Source: Clostridiales bacterium
GTDB lineage: Bacteria; Bacillota; Clostridia; Christensenellales; CAG-314
Assembly: GCA_004558105.1 (NCBI GenBank)
Contig: SFEB01000037.1
Coordinates: 1 to 11,289, forward strand
DNA length: 11,289 nt
Direction: 5' to 3'
This document shows, in pieces, positions 4,947 through 11,289 of this stretch. A program made the position numbers and the translations under genes. Within the stretch, counting starts at the first letter, position 1, and each line of letters starts with the position of its first letter. The notes beneath the pieces were generated by a model, which ran no database searches, was not told where the DNA came from, and saw nothing but the letters and a program-made list of their open reading frames with translations.

Positions 4947-5615
4947 ATGGCAAATTTTACAAGTGCTGACGTTATGAAGCTCCGCGAACAGACAGGCGTA
5001 GGCATGATGGATTGCAAAAAGGCTTTGGTGGCCGTTGACGGCAACATGGAAGAAGCCGTTAAATATCTGAGAGAAAAAGGAATGGCATCCGCGGCTAAAA
5101 AAGCCGATCGTATCGCTGCCGAAGGTATCGTAGCCAGCTACATTCATATGGGCGGTAAAATCGGCGTTCTTATAGAAGTCAACTGCGAAACCGACTTTGT
5201 TGCCCGTAGCGATCAATTTTTGCAATTGGTTCACGATTTGACGATGCAAATCGCCGCTGCAAAACCCGAAGTAGTTTCTATTGAGGACGTTGATCCCGCT
5301 AAGGTTGCGGCTGAAAAAGAAATTTTACTCGCTCAGGCTAAAAACGAAGGCGGTAACAAACCTCAGGCTGTTATTGACAGAATGGTAGAGGGAAGAATCA
5401 ACAAGTACTATAAAGAAGTTTGCTTGTTGGAACAAGAATTTGTTAAAGATCCTTCCATTACGGTAAAACAACTTATCACTCAAACAGTAGCGGCTATCGG
5501 AGAGAAAATAACTGTCCGTCGTTTCGTTCGCTATGAAATGGGTGAAGGTCTTGAAAAACGCAAGGATAACTTTGTAGACGAGATTGCATCCCAAATGGAG
5601 CAACTTAATAAGTAA
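4947..5615 (+). CDS. tsf: Elongation factor Ts, short form
   Basis: EF-Ts is the cytosolic guanine-nucleotide exchange factor that regenerates EF-Tu-GTP. The N-terminal UBA-like domain is at residues 1-50, with the signature LREQTGVGMMDCKKAL (12-27). The EF-Tu-contacting TDFVAR motif is at 82-87 in NCETDFVARSDQF, followed by the second signature region. With 222 residues it is the short type with one core subdomain, like thermophile and several Clostridial proteins, rather than the roughly 280-300-residue two-subdomain type of E. coli and Bacillus. Its C-terminal part includes KITVRRFVRYEMGEGLEKR. AAAGGAG sits 7 bases before ATG 4947. It is co-transcribed with rpsB, and a terminator-like hairpin follows 14 bases after its stop, so part of the transcription probably ends here. 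Confidence 0.97.
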   Translation: MANFTSADVMKLREQTGVGMMDCKKALVAVDGNMEEAVKYLREKGMASAAKKADRIAAEGIVASYIHMGGKIGVLIEVNCETDFVARSDQFLQLVHDLTMQIAAAKPEVVSIEDVDPAKVAAEKEILLAQAKNEGGNKPQAVIDRMVEGRINKYYKEVCLLEQEFVKDPSITVKQLITQTVAAIGEKITVRRFVRYEMGEGLEKRKDNFVDEIASQMEQLNK

Positions 5616-5628
5616 TTTTATTTAAAAC

Positions 5629-5667
5629 ATGGGGGACAATCTATTTTGAGGTTGTTTCCCCATTTTT
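5629..5667 (+). terminator. Terminator or attenuator between tsf and pyrH
   Basis: ATGGGG (5629-5634) pairs with CCCCAT (5658-5663). Weaker inner pairing ACAA/TTGT with a bulged T lies inside, and a run of T ends at 5667. It probably reduces readthrough from the abundant rpsB-tsf transcript into pyrH. No convincing separate pyrH promoter is visible, so partial readthrough is the simplest reading. Confidence 0.7.
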
Positions 5668-5684
5668 GTATACCGAGGTGTTTC

Positions 5685-6386
5685 GTGAAAAAGTACAACC
5701 GTATATTAATTAAGTTCAGCGGCGAGGCGTTGGCGGACGATTCGGGATTTGGTTTGAGTTCGTCCAATATCGCTTTGTTGACCGATCAGATAGAGGAACT
5801 CTGGAAAGAAGGGATTCAGATCGGTGTCGTTCTCGGCGGCGGAAACTTCTGGCGCGGCAGACAGGGCACCAACATGGATCGCACTACGGCAGACCATATG
5901 GGAATGCTGGCTACCGTTATCAATGCGCTTGCTTTACAGGACGCGTTGGAACAGAAGGGAGTGCCTACGCGCGTTCAGACTTCATTGACCATAGTCAGGG
6001 TTGCGGAACCGTACATATTAAGAAAAGCTCTCAAACATCTTGACCAGGGAAGAGTCGTAATATTTGCCGCAGGTACGGGTAACCCGTATTTTACCACGGA
6101 CACGGCGGCGGCTTTGCGTGCCGCGGAAATCAAAGCGGATATTTTGCTCTGCGCAAAAAGCGTAGACGGCGTATACGACAGTGACCCGAAAGTCAACAAA
6201 AATGCAGTTAAAATAGATAAAATATCTTATATGGACGTTATCGAAAAAGACCTTAAAGCAATGGATTTGACGGCAATATCCATGTGCAAAGAAAACCGTA
6301 TTCCGGTATTGGTATTCGACGGGCACAAGAAGGGCTCCATAGTCGACGCCGTTAACGGAAAAAATATAGGAACAATTATCAGTTAA
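5685..6386 (+). CDS. pyrH: UMP kinase (bacterial amino-acid-kinase type)
   Basis: This 233-residue cytosolic enzyme phosphorylates UMP to UDP with ATP and belongs to the amino-acid-kinase fold, unlike eukaryotic UMP kinases. Visible motifs are the N-terminal IKFSGEAL (9-16), the glycine loop VVLGGGNFWRG (48-58), NMDRTTADHMGMLATVIN (63-80), and the UMP/phosphate site AAGTGNPYFTTDTAA (128-142). CAKSVDGVYDSDP (156-168) follows. GTG 5685 is chosen because GAGG (5675-5678) lies 6 bases upstream and the length fits the family. An upstream in-frame TTG at 5646 would place residues inside the terminator hairpin. frr follows after 14 bases, the standard order. As a UTP-regulated hexamer in characterised species it sets the pyrimidine nucleotide supply for RNA and for UDP-sugars used in wall synthesis. 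Confidence 0.97.
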   Translation: MKKYNRILIKFSGEALADDSGFGLSSSNIALLTDQIEELWKEGIQIGVVLGGGNFWRGRQGTNMDRTTADHMGMLATVINALALQDALEQKGVPTRVQTSLTIVRVAEPYILRKALKHLDQGRVVIFAAGTGNPYFTTDTAAALRAAEIKADILLCAKSVDGVYDSDPKVNKNAVKIDKISYMDVIEKDLKAMDLTAISMCKENRIPVLVFDGHKKGSIVDAVNGKNIGTIIS

Positions 6387-6400
6387 AAGGAGTATAGTTT

Positions 6401-6976
6401 ATGGATTATCAAGTACCCCAGGTTGAAGAAATCTTTTTTAATTATGAAGAGAAACTCGAAAAATCTTTCGAATATATGCGCGGCGAATACGCGTTACTGA
6501 AAGTCGGGCGCGCAAATCCGAAATTATTGGATAAAATCATGGTGGACTATTACGGCACCGCCACGCCCATTCCTCAGACTTCCAACGTAAACGTCCCGGA
6601 AGCCCGTATGATAGTTATTACTCCGTGGGACAAGAGTATGCTCGGTAAGATCGAAAAAGCCATTCTGGCGGCAAATATCGGCGTTACGCCGGCTAACGAC
6701 GGAACGATTATCAGGCTTATTTTCCCGGAGATGACAGAGGAGAGGCGTAAGGAGACCGTAAAACAGGTTAAAAAACTTGCAGAGGACGCCAAGGTTGCAA
6801 TGCGCAATTCTCGCAGGGACGCTATGGACGCGCTTAAGAAGGTTAAAAACGACAAACTCGTTTCAGAGGACAGCATTAAGAACTTTGAAGAAGAAGTCGA
6901 CAAAATTCTGGCTAAAAATATAGAAGAAGTCGACAATGCTTGCAAGGTCAAAGAAAAAGAGGTTATGTCTGTTTAA
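6401..6976 (+). CDS. frr: Ribosome recycling factor
   Basis: RRF works with EF-G to split the post-termination ribosome. The protein is 191 residues, slightly above the usual 185. It shows the family pattern: helix I with EYALLKVGRANP (29-40), VDYYGTATPIPQTSNVNVPE (48-67), ITPWDKSMLGKIEKAI (73-88), and the long helix FPEMTEERRKETVKQVKKL (109-127). AKVAMRNSRRDAMDALKK (130-147) follows. KAMAAGGAG-type spacing is good: AAAGGAG (about 6386-6392) precedes ATG 6401. The stop TAA shares its last base with the ATG of the next small gene (TAATG), implying translational coupling. Identity is certain; the extra residues lie at the charged C-terminus. Confidence 0.97.
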   Translation: MDYQVPQVEEIFFNYEEKLEKSFEYMRGEYALLKVGRANPKLLDKIMVDYYGTATPIPQTSNVNVPEARMIVITPWDKSMLGKIEKAILAANIGVTPANDGTIIRLIFPEMTEERRKETVKQVKKLAEDAKVAMRNSRRDAMDALKKVKNDKLVSEDSIKNFEEEVDKILAKNIEEVDNACKVKEKEVMSV

Positions 6977-7188
6977 TGGACCATTCTTTTCTGATAGGTA
7001 TGACTCAAGAGGAAGCGATAGATTTTTTAAATAAAAAAAATCTATCGTATTCCCTCCTTTTTACTCAAGATAAAAAAAACATCGGTAACGACAATATTGT
7101 CGTTGCCGTCAGATCGGCGGCTGAAAAAATCATATTGATTGTCGGTCGCTTTTTATTAAAAGTAGTAGAGGAGAAAGCGGATGAATAA
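6976..7188 (+). CDS. 70-residue conserved-position hypothetical protein with PASTA-like half repeat
   Basis: The gene starts at ATG 6976 inside the TAATG overlap with the frr stop and ends 8 bases inside uppS, so it is embedded in the operon by overlaps at both ends. The frame extends further upstream within frr, but the overlap start is the natural one. Residues 6-24 (LIGMTQEEAIDFLNKKNLS) resemble the first half of a PASTA repeat (hydrophobic-Gly-Met-Thr, EEA, FL, then a turn). Residues 41-62 are strongly hydrophobic beta-like sequence (IVVAVRSAAE, then KIILIVGRFLLKVV). There is no signal peptide and no clear transmembrane helix. I do not recognise a named family. If folded as a single PASTA-like unit it would be cytosolic, unlike classical PASTA domains, so the resemblance may be only local. 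The 8-base overlap with uppS suggests its dose is tied to undecaprenyl synthesis. Confidence 0.8.
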   Translation: MDHSFLIGMTQEEAIDFLNKKNLSYSLLFTQDKKNIGNDNIVVAVRSAAEKIILIVGRFLLKVVEEKADE

Positions 7189-7861
7189 ACTTCATTGGGC
7201 TTTTATAATGGACGGCAACGGCAGATGGGCAAAATTACACGGATTTCCGAGAAAAAGCGGTCATGTCGAGGGCGTGAAAACGGTGGAAAAAGTCGTTGAT
7301 TTTTGCTTGAATTGCGGTGAAGTCGGCGTCGTCAGTCTGTACGTCTTTTCGACGGAAAACTGGGACAGACCTGCAGCCGAAGTAAAAGGTCTGCTGTCTT
7401 TGGCAGAAAAATACGTTTCCCGCGTAAAAACTTTTTTGGAAAAAGACGTCAGGGTAGTTTTTTCTTCCTCATACGATAAATTGCCTGTAAACCTGGTTAA
7501 AAGTATGCGCGAATGCGAGGAAAAAACAAAAAACTGCAAAAAAATGGTTCTCAATTTGTGCTTTAACTACGGCGGACGAGAAGAAATTTTGCATACCGCT
7601 AAGGTTCTCGCTGAAAAAGGCGAATTGAAAGACGCCGACGAAGAAGTTTTTTTGAAAAATATGTACAACGATTTGCCTTGTCCCGATTTGATATTGCGTA
7701 CGGGCGGGCAGATGAGATTAAGTAACTTTTTATTGTTTCAATCCGCGTATACCGAATTGTTTTTTTCGGATACGCTCTGGCCTGATTTGACGGAAGATGA
7801 ACTGAATGGCGTTCTGGACGCATTCAAACATAGGGTAAGAAATTTTGGTAAAATTATTTGA
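7181..7861 (+). CDS. uppS: Undecaprenyl diphosphate synthase (cis-prenyltransferase) with altered RTGGE motif
   Basis: UppS adds isopentenyl units in cis to farnesyl diphosphate to make the C55 lipid carrier for wall synthesis. Motifs are in order: IMDGNGRWAK (9-18) with the Mg2+/diphosphate aspartate D11, FPRKSGHVEGV (22-32), YVFSTENWDRP (54-64), LNLCFNYGGREEI (124-136), and DLILRTGGQMRLSNFLLFQ (169-187) ending in YTELFFSDTLWPD. In most family members the last motif is RT(G/S)GExRxSNFLLWQ. Its Glu (E213 in E. coli) helps bind Mg2+; here it is Gln177 (codon CAG), and W becomes F186. The rest is intact. At 226 residues it is shorter than the E. coli enzyme (253). AGAGGAG (7168-7173) supports ATG 7181, 8 bases inside the preceding gene. 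cdsA begins about 10 bases after the stop. Confidence 0.95.
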   Translation: MNKLHWAFIMDGNGRWAKLHGFPRKSGHVEGVKTVEKVVDFCLNCGEVGVVSLYVFSTENWDRPAAEVKGLLSLAEKYVSRVKTFLEKDVRVVFSSSYDKLPVNLVKSMRECEEKTKNCKKMVLNLCFNYGGREEILHTAKVLAEKGELKDADEEVFLKNMYNDLPCPDLILRTGGQMRLSNFLLFQSAYTELFFSDTLWPDLTEDELNGVLDAFKHRVRNFGKII

Positions 7862-7871
7862 TAAGGATGTA

Positions 7872-8750
7872 ATGGGCCCAATGATAAAAAGAACGGTGAT
7901 TGGTTTGGTCATCGCATTGACGTACGCCGCCGCGATTTTGCTTGGGTATTTTTTTGACAGGTCAATAACAAGCTATTTTTTGTGCCTCGTCGTTGCAATT
8001 TGCGTAATAGAGGTCAGGTACGCTTTAGGTAATAGAATTTCCAAAAAACTGGGTGTTATAGTGTGGTGCTTTGCTTGTTCTTACGGTATAGTATACTATG
8101 CGTTCGGTTTTACAGGGACGGTACTGGTAACTTTGGCGGTATTTATACTGGGCAGTCTCGTTGAATTGCTCAGCGAAGAAGAGAATATCGCAAAAGGACT
8201 TATGAGTTTTGCGTTTTTAATGGTTTACCCGGCAATGATAATGTCATCGCTGTTTTATATCAACGCAGCGCAGGACAGTGTTACGGGTTTGCCTACTCAG
8301 TATAATACTGTTGGATTATGTCTTGCGTTTGTGGTATCGAGTTTTACCGACATGTTTGCATACTTTTTCGGCGTGCTTTTCGGAAAGACAAAACTTATTC
8401 CTTCCATCAGTCCGAAAAAGACGGTGGAGGGTGCCACAGGCGGTCTTGTCGGCGGTCTTATCGGTGCGGCAATAGTTTATCTGGTATTCGAAACGCCGTT
8501 CGCCTGGTTTGTGGACTGCGGATTGCCGATAGCTTCTGTCGGTTTAAAGATAGTTACTTACGTTGCGATAGGCGTTTTCGGCAGTATTTTTACGCAAACG
8601 GGCGATTTGGTCGCGAGTATAGTCAAGAGGTATTGTGGAATAAAAGATTATTCAACTTTATTAGGGCCTCATGGCGGCGTAATGGACAGATTTGACGGAG
8701 TTATGTTCAACGCAGTGTTCATAGCGTTGATTTTTGCGTGTATATTGTAG
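7872..8750 (+). CDS. cdsA: Phosphatidate cytidylyltransferase (CDP-diacylglycerol synthase)
   Basis: This integral membrane enzyme makes CDP-diacylglycerol from phosphatidate and CTP, the precursor of the acidic phospholipids. The decisive evidence is the C-terminal CdsA signature at 8614-8691: SIVKRYCGIKD, then GPHGGVMDRFD, matching the family pattern S-x-x-K-R-x4-K-D ... H-G-G-x-x-D-R-x-D throughout. Upstream are several hydrophobic segments, from the N-terminal VIGLVIALTYAAAILLGYFF through SFTDMFAYFFGVLFGK and the glycine-rich stretch following SISPKKTVEGATGG. The start is uncertain: ATG 7872 (MGPMIKRTV, 292 residues) and ATG 7881 (MIKRTV, 289 residues) are both in frame, and AAGGA (7863-7867) is somewhat too close to the first and far from the second. 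The gene ends TAG 8748-8750, one base before the dxr ATG. Confidence 0.95.
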   Translation: MGPMIKRTVIGLVIALTYAAAILLGYFFDRSITSYFLCLVVAICVIEVRYALGNRISKKLGVIVWCFACSYGIVYYAFGFTGTVLVTLAVFILGSLVELLSEEENIAKGLMSFAFLMVYPAMIMSSLFYINAAQDSVTGLPTQYNTVGLCLAFVVSSFTDMFAYFFGVLFGKTKLIPSISPKKTVEGATGGLVGGLIGAAIVYLVFETPFAWFVDCGLPIASVGLKIVTYVAIGVFGSIFTQTGDLVASIVKRYCGIKDYSTLLGPHGGVMDRFDGVMFNAVFIALIFACIL

Positions 8751-8751
8751 T

Positions 8752-9876
8752 ATGAAAAAAATTGCAATACTTGGCAGTACCGGCAGTATAGGTACTCAAA
8801 CGCTAAGGGTCATAGAAGAAAACAGGGATAAGTTTGAAGTATGCGCTCTTGTCGCAAATAGCAACAAAACCTTGATTTTGCGCCAGAAAGAGGCTTTTTC
8901 CGTTAATTTCGTCGGACTTTTAGACGAGTCCGTGCAAGCTGACGACGGCATAGTTTACGGCGAAAAGTGTCTTGAAGGCGCGGTTGTAAATGCCGATTTG
9001 GTCGTCGTTGCAACTCGCGGTATCGTTGCTTTACCCGCAGTATTGACCGCTTTGAAACAAGGCAAAGACGTTGCGATTGCAAATAAAGAAATCGTAGTTT
9101 CGGCAGGAAAATTGCTTGTCGAGGCTGCGAAAGAGGGTAACACAAGGATTTTACCGATAGATAGCGAGCATAGCGCTGTTTTTCAATGCTTGCAAGGGCA
9201 GAACGACTGTAAAAAAATTATTCTGACCTGTAGTGGCGGTTCTTTTTTAGGTAAGACGCAGGAGCAACTCGAAAAAGTTTCTCCCGAACAGACGTTAAAT
9301 CATCCGCGTTGGCGTATGGGTAAAAAGATAACGGTGGACAGTGCGACTCTCGTTAACAAGGGTTTTGAGGTGCTGGAAGCGCACTGGTTTTTTAACGTTG
9401 ACGTGGACGATATCGAAGTTGTCGTTCATCCGGAGAGCGTCGTACATTCGGCAGTAGAGTTCTGTGACGGCAGTGTTATTGCGCAAATGGGCGTCACCGA
9501 TATGCGTTTACCTATCGCGTATGCTTTAAACTATCCGATGCGGTTGAAAAACAGCCTTTCTCCGCTTGATCTGGTAAAAATGCGTAATTTAAGTTTTTTT
9601 GGCGTTGACCACGAAACTTTCAGAGGTATTGATATATGTCTTGAAGCGTATGAGGCGCATGAGTTGATGCCGGCAGTATTGGTGTCGGCTGACGAGGTGG
9701 CAGTTGACGCCTTTCTGGCAGGAAAAATAGGTTTTCTTGATATTTATCGTCTCTTAAACGAGACGATGGCAATATATAAAAACCGCATTGATGAGTACGC
9801 TTTTACCGTTAGTGGGATTATGCGTCTGGACGCGGACGTAAGACGTGACGTGACCGGCTTGATAGAGGAGAAGTAA
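8752..9876 (+). CDS. dxr: 1-Deoxy-D-xylulose 5-phosphate reductoisomerase
   Basis: Dxr carries out the committed step of the MEP isoprenoid pathway, converting DXP to MEP with NADPH and a divalent metal; it is the fosmidomycin target. Visible features are the dinucleotide-binding LGSTGSIGTQ (7-16), VVATRG (85-90), ANKEIVVSAGK (110-120), and the metal-binding DSE of LPIDSEHSAVFQCLQG (D137, E139). SGGSF (161-165), LNHPRWRMGKKITVDSATLVNKGFE (two overlapping blocks within 182-206) and the third metal ligand E209 in EVLEAHW follow, then HPESVVHS. At 374 residues it is near family length. ATG 8752 is only one base after the cdsA TAG (TAGTATG). No Shine-Dalgarno-like sequence lies upstream, so translation probably depends on reinitiation or coupling. 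It feeds UppS upstream and is paired with ispG two genes on. Confidence 0.97.
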   Translation: MKKIAILGSTGSIGTQTLRVIEENRDKFEVCALVANSNKTLILRQKEAFSVNFVGLLDESVQADDGIVYGEKCLEGAVVNADLVVVATRGIVALPAVLTALKQGKDVAIANKEIVVSAGKLLVEAAKEGNTRILPIDSEHSAVFQCLQGQNDCKKIILTCSGGSFLGKTQEQLEKVSPEQTLNHPRWRMGKKITVDSATLVNKGFEVLEAHWFFNVDVDDIEVVVHPESVVHSAVEFCDGSVIAQMGVTDMRLPIAYALNYPMRLKNSLSPLDLVKMRNLSFFGVDHETFRGIDICLEAYEAHELMPAVLVSADEVAVDAFLAGKIGFLDIYRLLNETMAIYKNRIDEYAFTVSGIMRLDADVRRDVTGLIEEK

Positions 9877-9877
9877 A

Positions 9878-11065
9878 ATGTTATTGGCAGTAAGTTTTTC
9901 GGCAGTAATGAGTCTTGTGGGCAGAATCGTTTTAGCAATATTGATATTGCTGTTTATGATTACGATACATGAATTCGGTCATTTTTCCGCCGGTAAATTG
10001 TTAGGTTTTCAGATAAACGAATTTGCCATAGGTATGGGACCGAAAATATTCAGAAAAAAGACAAAGGGCGGCGAGTATTTTTCTCTTCGCGTGTTTCCGT
10101 TAGGCGGTTATTGCGCTTTCGAGGGAGAGGACGAAGGTGACAATACCAATCCCGGTGCGTTTAATAACCAAGCTCCGTGGAAGAGAATAATCGTTTTGTT
10201 TTCCGGTGCGTTTTTTAACTTTGTTTCGGCTATTTTAATCAGTATAATAGCGTTCAGTTGTTTTGGTGAAAACGTTCTTGTGGTAAAAGACGTGTTTGCC
10301 GATTCTGCAAACGCAAGCAGTTTTAATACTCAGGAAGGCTTTTGTGAAGGGGATATAATATACAGTGTAAACGGTCACAAACTGTATTTGGCGGTAGACC
10401 TGAGTGATTATATTTCTAAAGCCGATAGTACTATGTCAGTAGTAGTACTTCGTAAAAATGACGAAAACAAGTACAAAAAGGTGAATTTAACTATAAATAA
10501 GGCAAAATACACGTCGGTAACCAAAACAACTTTAGACGAGGACGGCAATGCCGTCGCTATCGATTATCTGAGTTATTACGACGGCATGACGTATGAGGAT
10601 ACCGATACCGAAAAGTACTTGATTGAGACTCAAACCGGATGGGGCATAACTCAGGGGTATCAGAAGCATGTCTACGGTTTCGGTGAGTCTTTGGGACGCA
10701 GTTTCGGCTATTGTTTCAGAGCGGGAACTTACGTTTTGGAGACCTTGGGCGGTTTATTTACGGGTAAGGTCGCTTTGACCGAAATGGGTGGTCCGATAAC
10801 GACGATTGACGTGTCTACGCAGGTTATTTCCACGGGACTTGGAAATACCTTGTTCCTGATTATTTTGATTTCCGTCAATCTGGCGGTATTCAATCTTCTG
10901 CCGTTGCCAGCTTTGGACGGCGCAAGAATAGTATTCGTTATCATCGAATGGATAAGAAAAAAGCCTATCGACAGGAAGATAGAAGGCATAGTCCATGCGG
11001 TCGGATTGGTGTTGTTGCTGGTACTTGTGGTCGTACTTGATTCGTTGAGGTATATTTTTATATGA
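9878..11065 (+). CDS. rseP: Site-2 intramembrane zinc metalloprotease (RseP/RasP family)
   Basis: This membrane-embedded protease cuts transmembrane segments of anti-sigma factors, division proteins or signal peptides in characterised relatives (RseP, RasP). The zinc motif HEFGH is at residues 31-35 in the first membrane segment (E32 catalytic). GMGPKIF and FPLGGYCAFEGED (73-85) follow, then a second segment near 103-127, and a single PDZ-like region around 135-210 with EGDIIYSVNG. A charged, tyrosine-rich insert follows at about 211-260 that I do not recognise from the usual single-PDZ form. The third zinc ligand lies in NLLPLPALDGAR (339-350; D347), and the C-terminal segment spans about 370-390. 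AGAGGAG (9864-9870) supports ATG 9878, just after the dxr stop. The stop TGA overlaps the ispG ATG (ATGA). Total length is 395 residues. Confidence 0.95.
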   Translation: MLLAVSFSAVMSLVGRIVLAILILLFMITIHEFGHFSAGKLLGFQINEFAIGMGPKIFRKKTKGGEYFSLRVFPLGGYCAFEGEDEGDNTNPGAFNNQAPWKRIIVLFSGAFFNFVSAILISIIAFSCFGENVLVVKDVFADSANASSFNTQEGFCEGDIIYSVNGHKLYLAVDLSDYISKADSTMSVVVLRKNDENKYKKVNLTINKAKYTSVTKTTLDEDGNAVAIDYLSYYDGMTYEDTDTEKYLIETQTGWGITQGYQKHVYGFGESLGRSFGYCFRAGTYVLETLGGLFTGKVALTEMGGPITTIDVSTQVISTGLGNTLFLIILISVNLAVFNLLPLPALDGARIVFVIIEWIRKKPIDRKIEGIVHAVGLVLLLVLVVVLDSLRYIFI

Positions 11066-11289
11066 CGAAAGTTGTCGATATAGGCGGCGTCAAAATCGGC
11101 GGCGGTAAAGGAATAGCGATTCAGTCGATGACGAACGTAAAAACTAAGGACGTTTCGGCTACGTTAAATCAGATTTTCGACCTTAACGAAGTCGGTTGCG
11201 ATATCGTCCGCGTTTCCGTTCTTGACGAAATGGACGCTATGGCGATAAACGAAATAAAAAAAGCATGCCCGATACCTTTGGTTGCGGAC
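11062..11289 (+). CDS. ispG: HMBPP synthase (GcpE), N-terminal part (3' end outside window)
   Basis: The first 76 codons are present, and the frame is still open at the edge. IspG is a [4Fe-4S] enzyme that converts MEcPP to HMBPP late in the MEP pathway, so it is a client of Fe-S assembly. Identifying blocks are VVDIGGVKIGGGKGIAIQSM (residues 4-23), TNVKTKDVSATLNQI (24-38), EVGCDIVRVSV (43-53) and IPLVAD (71-76). The family normally has QSMTNT and GCDIVRVAVP; both are nearly identical here. The cluster-binding cysteines lie beyond the window. ATG 11062 overlaps the rseP stop by 3 bases, and GAGGT (11047-11051) is 10 bases upstream. It is part of the same long operon. Confidence 0.96.
   Translation, partial: MTKVVDIGGVKIGGGKGIAIQSMTNVKTKDVSATLNQIFDLNEVGCDIVRVSVLDEMDAMAINEIKKACPIPLVAD

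Noticed and set aside
5646..5674. Possible pyrH promoter TTGAGG-17-TATACC
   Set aside because: Both hexamers are weak and overlap the terminator hairpin. The implied start at about 5681 would leave the RBS outside the transcript.
5646..5684. Longer N-terminus for pyrH starting at TTG 5646
   Set aside because: The extra residues are encoded by the tsf-pyrH hairpin and lack an RBS; GTG 5685 has GAGG at good spacing and gives the family length.

Overview
The window is a stretch of housekeeping chromosome with every gene on the + strand. The most likely source is a Gram-positive Clostridia-type Firmicute, possibly one of the uncultured gut lineages. This rests on three things: the conserved rpsB-tsf-pyrH-frr-uppS-cdsA-dxr-rseP-ispG order, the ruvX-yrzB(DUF1292) pair, and strong GGAGG-type ribosome binding sites. 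The exact taxon is inference. I see no phage, transposon, CRISPR, tRNA or rRNA sequence.

Layout: (1) 1-507 is the 3' end of glyA, closed by an intrinsic terminator. (2) 652-2886 is an iron-sulfur cluster operon with a clear sigma-A-type promoter and an inverted repeat at its predicted transcription start. Its first gene is unusual: one uninterrupted frame encodes a complete Rrf2/IscR-type regulator joined directly to a complete IscS/NifS cysteine desulfurase. It overlaps iscU, which is followed by a 42-residue membrane miniprotein with cysteines and an excellent RBS, then a terminator. (3) 2910-3837 is a second unit. ruvX appears to be leaderless, because the predicted +1 is the A of its ATG. 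It is followed by a DUF1292/YrzB protein with a 34-residue tail containing 12 cysteines, then a strong hairpin. (4) 3877 to the right edge is the long translation/envelope operon. A promoter with a palindrome over its -35 and a structured leader of about 116 nt precede rpsB and tsf. A terminator-like hairpin lies before pyrH. Then frr, an unrecognised 70-codon gene, uppS, cdsA, dxr, rseP and the start of ispG follow almost without gaps.

How the genes work together: the desulfurase domain supplies sulfur to the IscU scaffold, and the attached Fe-S-type regulator domain probably senses cluster status and represses its own promoter. The last operon couples translation (S2, EF-Ts, RRF) and UMP supply (PyrH) to lipid-carrier and phospholipid synthesis (UppS, CdsA), the MEP isoprenoid pathway (Dxr, IspG) and intramembrane proteolysis (RseP). 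IspG is itself a [4Fe-4S] enzyme. The best candidates for something undescribed are the IscR-IscS fusion, the 42-residue neighbour, the cysteine-rich YrzB tail, the Glu-to-Gln change in the conserved UppS RTGGE motif, and the small PASTA-like gene between frr and uppS.
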